A stretch of DNA of 43,710 bases from Fodinibius sp964490705 (GTDB lineage: Bacteria; Bacteroidota; Rhodothermia; Balneolales; Balneolaceae). Below are positions 8,286-17,448 of the stretch, piece by piece (the first letter of the stretch is position 1; each line of letters opens with the position of its first letter). The notes below the pieces were generated by a model, which saw nothing but the letters and a program-made list of their open reading frames with translations, did no database searches and had not been told where the DNA came from. The translations under genes and the position numbers were made by a program. The DNA is taken from the NCBI GenBank assembly GCA_964490705.1, contig CAZBCG010000019.1:1-43710 (forward strand). The letters run 5' to 3'.

Positions 8286-8599
8286 AATGACCTCACGCCT
8301 GAATTAAGAAATATTTAGCCGGCGATGCAACTAACAAGTTATTAGATGCATGTTATTGACTTCATCTTACCTTCAGAACAATTTTTAATTTTCCTGTGAT
8401 TCATTGCCTGTTATTAAACAGTAAATATAACCACTAATCAAATTATTGTTCCCAATGATGAAACCAACCGCTCTAACTAGTATCTATTGATATTCTAATT
8501 TACAGCGGTTCGAATGTCTATCACATGTTAATGTTACATGCAATTTTCCTGCCGAAGAATACCAATGTGACATTATTACCCAACTTTCAGCGCGAGTGC
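8286..8599. other. Gene-free 314-bp region between uvrC and the sigma-factor gene
   Basis: AT-rich leader and promoter region of the sigma operon, also the 3' flank of uvrC. The one clear structure is an inverted repeat AACCGCT (8466-8472) / AGCGGTT (8504-8510) with a 31-nt spacer, which may end uvrC transcription or bind a regulator. No credible ORF was found, and no promoter can be assigned with confidence. Confidence 0.5.
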
Positions 8600-10459
8600 C
8601 TACTCATCGTCTTTGCCGTGAAAATATGCATAGACCTTCTGTCCGGTTTTGTTCCCTACCTCCTCCTGCAGATCACTAAGAGAGGTGTCGCGTATGGTAT
8701 TGACCGAACCAAATTTTTTCAATAATTGCTGAGCCGTTTTCTCTCCGATCCCCTCAATTTGGGTAAGCTCGGTTTTAATGGTGCGCTCGGAGCGCTTTTT
8801 CCGATGGAAATCAACGGCAAAGCGGTGGGCTTCGTCTCGCACTTTCTGCAGTAGTTTTAGTGCCGATGACTTTTTGGGAATCATGATCGGTTTCGACTTG
8901 CCCGGCACAAATACTTCTTCGAGTCGTTTGGCCAATCCAACAATTTCACATTCACCGTAAAAGCCAATGTCCTTTAATGCCGCAACCGCACTGCTGAGCT
9001 GTCCTTTGCCGCCATCCACCACAATAAGATCCGGAATCTGCTGCTTTTCATCCATCACGCGTTTGTATCGACGGCTCAGTACCTCTTTCATCGAGGCAAA
9101 GTCATCAGGTCCCTCTACGGTTTTGATATGGAATCGCTTATATGAACTTTTGCGGGGACGCGCATCCACAAAGCAAACCATCGAGGCAACAGGATCGCTG
9201 CCTTGCAGATTTGAATTGTCAAAACACTCAATACGACGGGGCAACCGATCTAAGTCAAGCTGCTCTTTGAGCTCTTTGACCGAGTGCGGAATGTGTTTCT
9301 TAGCTGCTTTTTCTTTTTCGAGCTTGCGTTCGCCCAACAGTAATTTTGCGTTCGACAACGCCATGCGGATCATTTTTGCTTTTTCGCCGCGCTGTGGACG
9401 ATGGATGCGTACTTTTTTACCACGTTCCTCCCACAAATACTGAGCCAGTGGTTCATCATTCGTCAACTCATCACTTACATATACCTCATCGGGGATGGCG
9501 CCCGCAAACTGCCCGGTGTAATAATCTTCAATAAAAGACTGGAGCATCTCCCCTTTTTCGAGATGCTTAATCTTCTTAAGAAAACGATGAAATTTGCTGA
9601 TCAACTTGCCTTCGCGCACTTTGAACAACACGCCACACGCTTCGTTGATCTCTTCATCTACCTTGACGGCAAACAGATCGCGATCGACCTTTTTGTCGGT
9701 CACCATCTTCATTTTTTTGCTGTACTTCTGCACGGCTTCCAGACTGTCTCTGATTCGTGCTGCTTTTTCATATTCCAAGGCATCCGAAGCAATCGACATC
9801 TCGTCTTTGAGATCTCGAATCAGTGCATCGGTACGTCCATTAAGCATGCGCTCTACTTTTTTGACGGTTTCCTGGTATTCCTCTAAATCCCAATCGCCGG
9901 AGCAGCTTTCCAGGTAATCATCAAAACAGGAGTGCCATTTCGGGGCTCCCTTTTCGCGATTTACACTCTTGCGGGATACGGCACAGGTACACAAATTAAA
10001 CGCTTTGCGGATGGTATCCAGCATCCGCTTCATATGGGTCACGCTGTCGTACGGACCGAAATACTTGCTGCCATCATTAATGACCGTACGAGTGGGAAAC
10101 ACGCGGGGACGTTCATCATTTGTCACACAGATATAGGGATAGGATTTATCATCCCGGTATAAAATGTTGTAGCGTGGATGGTGTTTTTTGATCAGATTAT
10201 TCTCAAGGATGAGCGCCTCGGATTCCGAATCCGTAACAATCACTTCCAGATCCTCAATCTTGCCAATCATTACCCGCATGCGTCCGTCGTGATCGCTGGA
10301 ATCCTGAAAATAGGAACGCACCCGATTTCGCAAACGCTTGGCTTTTCCAATATATAACAGGCGATCTTTTTTATCTTTAAACATATACACGCCCGGCGAA
10401 AGCGGCAGATGATCGACCTTTTCTTTGACATCAACCTGGGGACTGTCGGTACTGCTCAT
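8600..10459 (-). CDS. uvrC: Excinuclease ABC subunit C (UvrC)
   Basis: A nucleotide excision repair nuclease of about 619 residues that makes both incisions after UvrAB damage recognition. The N-terminal GIY-YIG nuclease domain reads LPLSPGVYMFKDKKDRLLYIGKAKRLRNRVRSYF. Then come the UvrB-binding UVR helix (around 205-240, IASDALEYEKAARIRDSLEAV), the RNase H-like nuclease domain (PRRIECFDNSNLQGSDPVASMVCF, DLIVVDGGKGQLS) and the HhH pair (IEGIGEKTAQQLLKKFGS). The ATG at 10457-10459 was chosen because it puts the GIY-YIG domain near the N-terminus. A TTG at 10502-10504 would add 15 residues and has an AAGGA only inside the extension. It appears to be a single-gene unit. Confidence 0.95.
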   Translation of the reverse strand: MSSTDSPQVDVKEKVDHLPLSPGVYMFKDKKDRLLYIGKAKRLRNRVRSYFQDSSDHDGRMRVMIGKIEDLEVIVTDSESEALILENNLIKKHHPRYNILYRDDKSYPYICVTNDERPRVFPTRTVINDGSKYFGPYDSVTHMKRMLDTIRKAFNLCTCAVSRKSVNREKGAPKWHSCFDDYLESCSGDWDLEEYQETVKKVERMLNGRTDALIRDLKDEMSIASDALEYEKAARIRDSLEAVQKYSKKMKMVTDKKVDRDLFAVKVDEEINEACGVLFKVREGKLISKFHRFLKKIKHLEKGEMLQSFIEDYYTGQFAGAIPDEVYVSDELTNDEPLAQYLWEERGKKVRIHRPQRGEKAKMIRMALSNAKLLLGERKLEKEKAAKKHIPHSVKELKEQLDLDRLPRRIECFDNSNLQGSDPVASMVCFVDARPRKSSYKRFHIKTVEGPDDFASMKEVLSRRYKRVMDEKQQIPDLIVVDGGKGQLSSAVAALKDIGFYGECEIVGLAKRLEEVFVPGKSKPIMIPKKSSALKLLQKVRDEAHRFAVDFHRKKRSERTIKTELTQIEGIGEKTAQQLLKKFGSVNTIRDTSLSDLQEEVGNKTGQKVYAYFHGKDDE

Positions 10460-10667
10460 GAGTGGATTTAATAATTTCGGAGTGTCCTTTTTTACTACGA
10501 TCAAACTTACTGATCATAACGGTGTAATGAAATATCCTGATATTTTTTGAGTATGCAAGCAGCTCTCGAAACTCTCTTTATTGTTAGATCTTTACCTCTT
10601 TCATTGGTTGAGAAATATCATCCAATGGTCAAACAATATTTTCGTCAAATTTAATATCCGCAAACAT

Positions 10668-12920
10668 ATGCAATCCTTATTTCGTTGCCACTCGCTCATC
10701 CTGCTCGTTATTCTATTTCTATCAGTCTCACCCACACTAGCCCAGCAGACATCGCTCTCAGAATCGGAAATAAACCAAAAGGTCGATTCAGTAATGCAAG
10801 ATATGAGTCTGGCTGACAAAGTTGGTGAAATGACGCAGCTTGCCATCGACATGATTTCTGATGCCGATGCCGAAGAACATCAGCTGGATCAGGAAAAGCT
10901 GAAAAAGGTACTGCTGGACCTGCGGGTCGGATCCATCCTTAATGTCAGCGGGCATGCATATACCCAGGATCACTGGCATGAAATTATCAGCCAAATTCAG
11001 GATATAGCCGTGAATGAAAAACCGACCGGTATTCCCGTGCTTTATGGTATCGATTCTATTCATGGAGCCAATTATGTGATGGGATCGACCCTGTTTCCAC
11101 AGCAAATTGGTCAAGCTGCCACCTGGAATACCGAGCTGGTTCGCGAAGGAGCACGCATTTCAGCTTACGAGACACGCAGTGCCTGGATTCCATGGACGTT
11201 TTCTCCAGTCTTGGGGATCGGCAAAGATCCCCGCTGGCCGCGCTTCTGGGAAACATTCGGTGAAGATGTGCATCTGGCCAGCCAAATGGGCGTAGCAATG
11301 GTTGAGGGATATCAGGGCGAAGACATCAGCGATCCACACAGGGTAGTTGCCAATGCTAAGCACTTTTTGGGATACAGCCTCCCAAAATCGGGGCACGACC
11401 GTACCGCCGCGTGGATTCCACAGCGACAGCTTAAAGAATATGTTGTGCCGCCCTTTAAAAACGCCATCGATGCCGATGTACATACCGTGATGCTCAACTC
11501 CGGCGAAATCAACGGCATCCCCGTGCATGCCAACGAAGAAATTTTAACCGATTTGCTCCGTGATGATCTGGGTTTTGAGGGACTGGCGGTTACCGACTGG
11601 CTCGATATTGTTTATCTGCACTCCCGCCATAAAATTACCAACAATTACAAAGAGTCGATCAAAGTGGCGATCAATGCCGGCGTTGATATGAGCATGGTGC
11701 CCCTCGACACCAAATTTCCCATTTTACTTAAGGAGCTGGTTAATGAAGGCAAGGTGCCGATGAGCCGCATCAACGAATCGGTGCGCCGAATTCTGCGTGT
11801 TAAATTCATGCTGGGATTATTCGAGGATCCCTATCCCGATGAAACGAAATATCCCAAGTTCGCATCGGATGAATTTGCCCAAGCCAGCTATCAAACCGCC
11901 GTTGAATCCATTACCCTGCTGAAAAATGAGAACGACATTTTGCCCATTTCTAAAGACAGCAACGTACTTGTAGCGGGACCCTCGGCCAATTCGCTGATCT
12001 ACCTCAATGGCGGATGGAGTCGGAACTGGCAGGGCAACGATCCTTCCCTTAACACATCGGGCAAGAAAACAATTCTGGATGCCATCAACGATGAAATCGG
12101 AGCTGAGAATGTAAATTACGTGGAAGGCAGCACTATTGATTCTACCACAAATGTTGATGACGCTGTGGAAGCTGCACAACAATCGGATGTAGCTGTCATT
12201 GCGATCGGCGAAGCAACATATACCGAAACGCCCGGCGACATCGCAAATTTACAATTGCCCGACGCACAACGGAATCTTGTTAAGCAAGTGGCAGAGACGG
12301 GAACGCCCGTTGTGTTAGTACTCGTCGAAGGACGTCCCCGCGTAATCAACGACATTGAGCCGCTGGCAGATGGCGTGCTGATGGCTTATCTGCCGGGACA
12401 TGAAGGTGGCCGCGCTACGGCTGATATTCTGTTTGGGGATCAAAACCCAAGTGGGGAACTGCCCTTCACCTACCCCAGCAACGTCAATGATCTGGTCAAT
12501 TATGATCACAATTACACCGATGAAGTCGGGCCGCTTGGCTTCAATCCGCAGTGGGAGTTTGGGCATGGACTCAGCTACACCACTTTTGAGTACTCCAACC
12601 TTACCGTCAGCCAAACGGGATTCACCAAAGATGATGAACTCAACATTTCCGTTGATGTAAGTAATACCGGCGACCGCGGCGGCAAAGAGGTGGTACAACT
12701 CTACGTAAGCGATTTAGTCGCCAGCGTAACGCCTGCTGTTAAGCGACTCCGTGGTTTCAAAAAGATTGATCTGGATGCCGGTGAATCCCAGACCGTTTCG
12801 TTTACCATTTCGCCGGAAGATCTCGAGTTTATAAATCGAGAAAACCAATGGGTCATCGAAGAAGGAGACTTCAAAATTCAGGTCGATTCACTTAATACTA
12901 CGGTAACCTACACCAACTAA
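10668..12920 (+). CDS. bglX: Secreted GH3 beta-glucosidase (BglX type)
   Basis: A glycoside hydrolase family 3 enzyme of 750 residues. The ATG at 10668 directly precedes a signal peptide (hydrophobic LILLVILFLSV, cut near TLAQQ), so a longer TTG-started frame is rejected. The N-terminal TIM barrel holds the GIDSIHGANY, VVANAKHFLGYS and AVTDWLDI motifs, the last with the nucleophile Asp at about residue 310. The C-terminal alpha/beta sandwich (VLVAGPSANS, GEATYTETPGD) and a fibronectin-III-like end (GGKEVVQLYVSDLVASVTPAVKRLRGFKK) follow. It should release glucose or related sugars from the non-reducing end of beta-glucans outside the inner membrane. No polysaccharide-utilisation genes sit next to it except a symporter downstream. 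Confidence 0.93.
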   Translation: MQSLFRCHSLILLVILFLSVSPTLAQQTSLSESEINQKVDSVMQDMSLADKVGEMTQLAIDMISDADAEEHQLDQEKLKKVLLDLRVGSILNVSGHAYTQDHWHEIISQIQDIAVNEKPTGIPVLYGIDSIHGANYVMGSTLFPQQIGQAATWNTELVREGARISAYETRSAWIPWTFSPVLGIGKDPRWPRFWETFGEDVHLASQMGVAMVEGYQGEDISDPHRVVANAKHFLGYSLPKSGHDRTAAWIPQRQLKEYVVPPFKNAIDADVHTVMLNSGEINGIPVHANEEILTDLLRDDLGFEGLAVTDWLDIVYLHSRHKITNNYKESIKVAINAGVDMSMVPLDTKFPILLKELVNEGKVPMSRINESVRRILRVKFMLGLFEDPYPDETKYPKFASDEFAQASYQTAVESITLLKNENDILPISKDSNVLVAGPSANSLIYLNGGWSRNWQGNDPSLNTSGKKTILDAINDEIGAENVNYVEGSTIDSTTNVDDAVEAAQQSDVAVIAIGEATYTETPGDIANLQLPDAQRNLVKQVAETGTPVVLVLVEGRPRVINDIEPLADGVLMAYLPGHEGGRATADILFGDQNPSGELPFTYPSNVNDLVNYDHNYTDEVGPLGFNPQWEFGHGLSYTTFEYSNLTVSQTGFTKDDELNISVDVSNTGDRGGKEVVQLYVSDLVASVTPAVKRLRGFKKIDLDAGESQTVSFTISPEDLEFINRENQWVIEEGDFKIQVDSLNTTVTYTN

Positions 12921-12933
12921 CTTGCAGGCCGAC

Positions 12934-12969
12934 CATTCCCCTTTGCCACCTCAACTACAGAGGGGAATG
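12934..12969 (+). terminator. Terminator-like hairpin after bglX
   Basis: CATTCCCCT (12934-12942) and AGGGGAATG (12961-12969) form a perfect 9-bp stem with an 18-nt loop, 14 nt after the bglX stop. The following TCATTGTTATTT is only moderately T-rich, so termination may be partial, with read-through to the symporter genes possible. Confidence 0.55.
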
Positions 12970-13049
12970 TCATTGTTATTTCGGGATTGCAAAGTCTCAA
13001 AATTTTCCATCTATTAGGATTGAGAAAATTGGATTAGCTTAACATCCCG

Positions 13050-13280
13050 ATGACCCTACGCAAAAAGATTTTTCTGTTTGTACTTCTCATTATTCAACTG
13101 GGCGTTATCTGGCCCGGCTATGCCTTTTTTGCCGATATTTATCCCATGATTTTAGGCCTCCCTCTCTCCTTTTTCTGGATTATCGTAATGCTGCTGGCCG
13201 CCTTTTTTCTGCTGTTGTGGTACTATCTCAGTGATCCAAAGCACGAACAGCAACCGCAATCCGAATCACCTTCGCACTGA
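13050..13280 (+). CDS. DUF3311-type small membrane protein, partner of the downstream symporter
   Basis: A 76-residue protein with two membrane helices (about 6-28 and 34-62) and a polar C-terminal tail. DUF3311 proteins typically sit directly ahead of a sodium:solute symporter gene and are thought to be accessory subunits. Here the stop TGA overlaps the symporter ATG by one base (TGATG), which indicates translational coupling and fits an equimolar two-subunit transporter. The assignment rests on size, topology and this arrangement. Confidence 0.8.
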   Translation: MTLRKKIFLFVLLIIQLGVIWPGYAFFADIYPMILGLPLSFFWIIVMLLAAFFLLLWYYLSDPKHEQQPQSESPSH

Positions 13281-14752
13281 TGGAAAGCTGGGTTATCATT
13301 CTGCTCATTTGTGGTATCTACCTGGCGCTGACACTGGCCATGGGTATCATTCCCGGTCTCAAGGTCTCCGACAGCGTCACGGGTTTTGTCGCCGGCGATC
13401 GCAGTATGAATCTGCTCATCCTCTACTTTGTGATGGGGGCATCTATCTTTTCATCCTTTGCATTTCTCGGCGGACCCGGATGGGCCTATTCGCGTGGAGC
13501 AGCTGCCCTATATATCATCGCCTACGGCACTACAGGAATGATCCCCATTTACTTTTTCGGACCCAAAGTGCGTCGGCTGGGCGAAAAATTTGGCTTTGTC
13601 ACCCAGGCCGAAATCCTGCAAGATCGATTTAACAGCAAATCCCTTTCCGCATTGCTGGCCATCTTGAGCATCATTGTCTTCATCCCCTACTTAACGCTCC
13701 AAATGAAGGGGGCCGGATATGTGATTACGACCATCAGCGAGGGCCAAATTCCGCAGTGGCTCGGGGCGGGCATTGCCTACCTTGTCGTGCTGATGTACGT
13801 CTATTTCAGCGGGGTGATGGGCGTGGGCTGGACCAACACCTTTCAGGGAATATTCATGATGGTAATCGCTTGGTTTTTGGGATTATATCTGCCCTATAAG
13901 TTATTCGGAGGCGTAGGAGAAATGTTTACGCAAATTGCCCAGAGCGACCTATCAGCCATGTTGCAAGCACCGGGACTGAATGCCGCCGGCGAACCCTGGA
14001 GCTGGTGGGGCTATAGCTCAGCAGTAGTCGTTTCGGCCGTGGGATTTTCGGTATGGCCGCACCTATTTATGCGCGCCTTTGCCGCAGACAGCGACCGAAC
14101 GATGAAACTCACGGCCGTCTTATATCCCACTTTCCAACTATTTTTGGTTCCCATTTTAATTATCGGATTTACAGCCATCCTGACCTATCCCGGAGTAACA
14201 CCCGCCGACAGCATTTTACCGCACGTGCTCACTCAGCTGGAGCTACCGATCATCATCGTCGGGCTTGTGTGTGCCGGTACATTGGCCGCTTCGATGTCAT
14301 CCGGTGATGCTATTCTTCACTCGGCCGCCTCTATTGGTGTGCGCGACGGACTTTCGCACATTTTGCCCGAACGGCTCCAAACTGACGAGAAGGAACGATA
14401 CTTTATCAGAGCTTTGGTTATCATCATCAGCCTGGTCGCTTACTATTTTGCCGTCATTTCTGATATCGCCATCGTCACCCTTTTGCTGGGATCGTATGGC
14501 GGCGTTGCACAAATATTTCCACTCGTATTCTGCATGTTCTACTGGAAACGGGCCAACGGTTACGGGGCTCTTGCCGGCCTGATCGGCGGAGTCTCCACTA
14601 CCATCTTTTTCCTCGTCTATCCCGAACTACGCCCATTTCCAATGCACGAAGGAATCTATGGACTGTTAGTAAATATCCCGCTTCTTGTAGGCATCAGCCT
14701 ATCCACAAAACCGGAATCGCAAGAACGAATTGAACGGTACGCCAACGCATAA
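13280..14752 (+). CDS. Sodium:solute symporter (SSS family)
   Basis: A 490-residue inner-membrane transporter with about 13 hydrophobic segments and the SSS signature stretches: VTGFVAGDRSMN after the first helix, FSSFAFLGGPGWAYSRGAAAL, GFVTQAEILQDRFNSKSLSAL, and the late GTLAASMSSGDAILHSAASIGVRDG region that helps form the sodium site. The substrate cannot be read from sequence; relatives carry pantothenate, amino acids, sugars or organic acids. Start and stop each overlap a neighbour by one base (DUF3311 upstream, the pseudouridine synthase downstream via TAATG), so the three genes form one coupled unit. Confidence 0.9.
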   Translation: MESWVIILLICGIYLALTLAMGIIPGLKVSDSVTGFVAGDRSMNLLILYFVMGASIFSSFAFLGGPGWAYSRGAAALYIIAYGTTGMIPIYFFGPKVRRLGEKFGFVTQAEILQDRFNSKSLSALLAILSIIVFIPYLTLQMKGAGYVITTISEGQIPQWLGAGIAYLVVLMYVYFSGVMGVGWTNTFQGIFMMVIAWFLGLYLPYKLFGGVGEMFTQIAQSDLSAMLQAPGLNAAGEPWSWWGYSSAVVVSAVGFSVWPHLFMRAFAADSDRTMKLTAVLYPTFQLFLVPILIIGFTAILTYPGVTPADSILPHVLTQLELPIIIVGLVCAGTLAASMSSGDAILHSAASIGVRDGLSHILPERLQTDEKERYFIRALVIIISLVAYYFAVISDIAIVTLLLGSYGGVAQIFPLVFCMFYWKRANGYGALAGLIGGVSTTIFFLVYPELRPFPMHEGIYGLLVNIPLLVGISLSTKPESQERIERYANA

Positions 14753-15441
14753 TGAAGCAAACGCATACTCAACCGGATATCCCGATCGTTTTTGAGGATG
14801 AGCATCTGCTCCTCATACAAAAGCCGGCTAATGTACTTTCTCAGGAAGACCATACCGGCGACCCGGATGTGCTAAGCCTCTGCAAGCAATATCTATCCCG
14901 ATCGCAAAACAATCCGTATTTGGGGCTGGTTCATCGGCTTGATCGTCCGGTGGGCGGACTCATGCTGCTGGCTAAAACATCGCAGGCTGCCAATGCGCTT
15001 TCGGAGCAGATACGTAATCGCACGATGCAGAAAACATACTGGGCAATCACTTCAGGTAATCCACCAGCAAATGGCGTGCTTAACCATCACCTACATAAAG
15101 ATCGAGATAATAATATTGTGGATGTAGTGCCCGGCAATCAGAAAGAAGGGAAAGAGGCTATTCTGTCGTTTGCTAACCTGGAAACGGTGGATGATTTGCA
15201 CCTGCTTTCGGTTCACCTGCAGACCGGTCGCCCACACCAGATACGCGTGCAGCTGTCGCATGAAGGATACCCCATTTGGGGCGATTACAAATATGGGCGC
15301 AATCAACCTGACGGCAGAGACATGGCATTACGTGCGGTGGAGCTTGTCTTTGAGCATCCCGTCCTGCAACAAGAGATGCGATTTGAGCTGGCGCCGCCCA
15401 ATAGTGAACCGTGGTCACAATTTTCCATTGCTCAAAATTAG
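14752..15441 (+). CDS. RluA-family pseudouridine synthase
   Basis: A 229-residue enzyme that isomerises uridine in rRNA or tRNA. The catalytic Asp lies in LVHRLDRPVGGLMLLAKT. Other family motifs are IVFEDEHLLLIQKPANVLSQ at the start, the KTYWAI strand and LQTGRPHQIRVQLSHEGYPIWGDYKYG near the end. It has no S4 domain, like the short RluA/TruC-type members. Its ATG overlaps the stop of the symporter gene (TAATG), although the functions look unrelated, so the link is probably one of expression only. The exact RNA target is unknown. Confidence 0.92.
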   Translation: MKQTHTQPDIPIVFEDEHLLLIQKPANVLSQEDHTGDPDVLSLCKQYLSRSQNNPYLGLVHRLDRPVGGLMLLAKTSQAANALSEQIRNRTMQKTYWAITSGNPPANGVLNHHLHKDRDNNIVDVVPGNQKEGKEAILSFANLETVDDLHLLSVHLQTGRPHQIRVQLSHEGYPIWGDYKYGRNQPDGRDMALRAVELVFEHPVLQQEMRFELAPPNSEPWSQFSIAQN

Positions 15442-15504
15442 CTCATCTCTTTTAGCTATGTATTCGGTTCGAAATAGGTATTAAAATCACTACATTTTGC
15501 AGGT

Positions 15505-16383
15505 ATGAAATCGAATCAGCTTAGCCAGATAGCTGCTTTTGTGGCTGTAAAATTTTATGGATTAACCCGCGAGGAGCAGTTTCAATCACTGTTTGACGAT
15601 TCTATCATCTCCTTTTATGATCGGTTGGTTTCTTCTCTTCCCGCTCCCATCAGATACTATCACTTTTGGCTGAGGTTTGGGTGGATCCGCAAGTTTTACA
15701 CCTGGTCGGAAGAGTTGTTGCTGCCCGGCGATTTACTGCATGTTATTGGGCGCAAGTGGTATATCCAGCGGATGGCACAAGAACTGGTAGATCATGATTA
15801 TGAGCAGATGATTGTGCTTGGTGCGGGCTTTGATCATCTGGGACACTATTTTAGTCAACGGGACATTACTTGCGTTGAGTGCGATGCGCCTTACATGACC
15901 GAACTCAAACAAACCTTCTTGGATGAGCATTATCCCGATAGCAAACACCCGATCATTTTGGCGACTTACCTGCCCGGTGATCAGCTTGATACCATTTTTT
16001 CTGACGAGCAGCAGATCCATCCCGACAAAAAAACAATGATTATAGCCGAAGGTTTTTTCGATTATTTGGACAAAAAAACCGTCAGCAACTGCCTGCAACA
16101 AATCAATCGGTATTTTTCGCACAGTCCGGCATTGATAAGTACCCATTTTGCCCTGGATGAGCTTTCTGCTTTCCATCGCAGCGTGTTTCGGAGGAGTGTC
16201 CAAATAGTGGGAGAACGCTTGCAGTTTGAAACGGGGATGGATGGATTTCGCCAACTCCTCTCATCCTGCGGTTTTGAAATTAAACAACTGCATGATAGTC
16301 ATGCAATTAGAGACATCCTTTGCGATAAAGTAGATACTACGTTATCCATACTTGATGGATTCTATATTTTTCGTGCAGAATAG
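15505..16383 (+). CDS. SAM-dependent methyltransferase of the leucine carboxyl methyltransferase type
   Basis: A 292-residue class I methyltransferase. The SAM-binding motif is IVLGAGFDHLGHYFSQ, followed by the acidic strand end CVECDAP, as in the LCMT/PPM family. Later motifs are IIAEGFFDYLDKKTVSNCLQQI and ISTHFALDEL. Bacterial members often act on small-molecule or peptide carboxylates; no substrate can be given. An AGG just before the ATG supports the start. It stands between the pseudouridine synthase and an anti-sigma-like gene, 63 nt after the former. Confidence 0.8.
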   Translation: MKSNQLSQIAAFVAVKFYGLTREEQFQSLFDDSIISFYDRLVSSLPAPIRYYHFWLRFGWIRKFYTWSEELLLPGDLLHVIGRKWYIQRMAQELVDHDYEQMIVLGAGFDHLGHYFSQRDITCVECDAPYMTELKQTFLDEHYPDSKHPIILATYLPGDQLDTIFSDEQQIHPDKKTMIIAEGFFDYLDKKTVSNCLQQINRYFSHSPALISTHFALDELSAFHRSVFRRSVQIVGERLQFETGMDGFRQLLSSCGFEIKQLHDSHAIRDILCDKVDTTLSILDGFYIFRAE

Positions 16384-16519
16384 GAAATATTTAGCCACCA
16401 CAATTACTGTTTAATATAAAATATGAAAATTGGAACACTGCGGTTTATGAGAGTGTTAGATAACAGAAGCGAGCACCTCTAAACGCAAAAGAGTACTTAC
16501 TGGTTCAGCAGAAAAGATT

Positions 16520-17443
16520 ATGGGAAAACAGGAGCTAACGAAAGTTGAAGCCCTCAAGCTTATCGCTCCCGTTGTTGACGACGAAGCAACGAAGGAAGAA
16601 CACAGGGCTTTTATGGATTTTATTGCTAATAATGCCGATGTACGGAATAAGTATGAGTCGATGAAGAATTTAAAATCTTTCATTGGCTCCCGCAGTAATC
16701 GCGTCAAGGCTCCTCCGTCTCTCCAGCAGTTTGTAAAAGAGGTTGGGAACCACTCCGAGGCAACCAAGGATGATGACGCTCCCATTTATGATCTCCCCAC
16801 CGATGGCCCGGCCGGCCCAAACAGTGAGATTTCTTCCGGTTCTTCCACCTCTTCACAAACAACCATCCGCAAAACTATTACAGGCATAGCCGCCAGCTTA
16901 CTACTCGCTGCTACGGCCTGGAGCTATGTTGTGTTTTGGGGATCTCAACCCGCCGAAAAATCAACATATAATATTGAGCAATTTGCTTATGAGCATTTTG
17001 TAAAACACAACGGAAAGTATGTAGAACCGACAATTGCCACCGCCAGCCTGGGGTCGGCTGAAATACAGATGGCTGACAATTATGATATGCCGATGACCAT
17101 CCCATCTCTGAAAAATGCAGAATTTAAGGGGATTCTATACAGCGATTTTGTGCCCGATTTCAAAGCTCCCATGCTAGAATACCATCTGCCCTCCCAAGAT
17201 CAGTACATTTATATCTTTGCCTTTAAACTGGATAAGTTAGAAGAGTTCGGACGACTCATGCGCTACAAAGAAGCGGTGGATCAATGCAACAAGCCCAAAG
17301 ATTTTTATATCCGCAATGTGAACGACAAGCACGTCGTGTCCTGGAAATGGAATGATGTTTGGTACGCGGCTATCTCCAATCACGATGGAAACACATTAGC
17401 CTCTCTTGTGGAACCACTGCAATTTAATCCCGATAATAAGTAA
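16520..17443 (+). CDS. Anti-sigma-like single-pass membrane protein without a nearby sigma factor (hypothetical)
   Basis: A 307-residue protein. Residues 1-75 are a soluble helical part (LTKVEALKLIAPVVDDEATKEEHRAFMDFIANNADVRNKYESMKNLKSFIGSR) that resembles the N-terminal region of ECF anti-sigma proteins. A Pro/Gly/Ser linker leads to one membrane helix (about 118-138) and then a periplasmic domain of about 165 residues that is well ordered and aromatic-rich (YIYIFAFKLDKLEEFGRLMRYKEAV, then VVSWKWNDVWYAAISNHDG). No sigma gene lies beside it. The outer domain was not recognised. A role as a membrane signal transducer is inference. Confidence 0.65.
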   Translation: MGKQELTKVEALKLIAPVVDDEATKEEHRAFMDFIANNADVRNKYESMKNLKSFIGSRSNRVKAPPSLQQFVKEVGNHSEATKDDDAPIYDLPTDGPAGPNSEISSGSSTSSQTTIRKTITGIAASLLLAATAWSYVVFWGSQPAEKSTYNIEQFAYEHFVKHNGKYVEPTIATASLGSAEIQMADNYDMPMTIPSLKNAEFKGILYSDFVPDFKAPMLEYHLPSQDQYIYIFAFKLDKLEEFGRLMRYKEAVDQCNKPKDFYIRNVNDKHVVSWKWNDVWYAAISNHDGNTLASLVEPLQFNPDNK

Positions 17444-17448
17444 CTACC

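Noticed and set aside
8466..8510. The AACCGCT/AGCGGTT inverted repeat as a sure uvrC terminator
   Set aside because: It lies about 90 nt past the stop with a 31-nt spacer and no T-run, so it is only mentioned in the intergenic entry.
9401..9886. A 161-aa frame opposite uvrC, and similar long frames opposite other genes
   Set aside because: They mirror strongly conserved genes on the other strand and have no protein-like features of their own.
10581..10667. N-terminal extension of the beta-glucosidase from a TTG codon
   Set aside because: The extension lies ahead of a standard signal peptide that begins at the ATG at 10668; a signal peptide should be at the true N-terminus.
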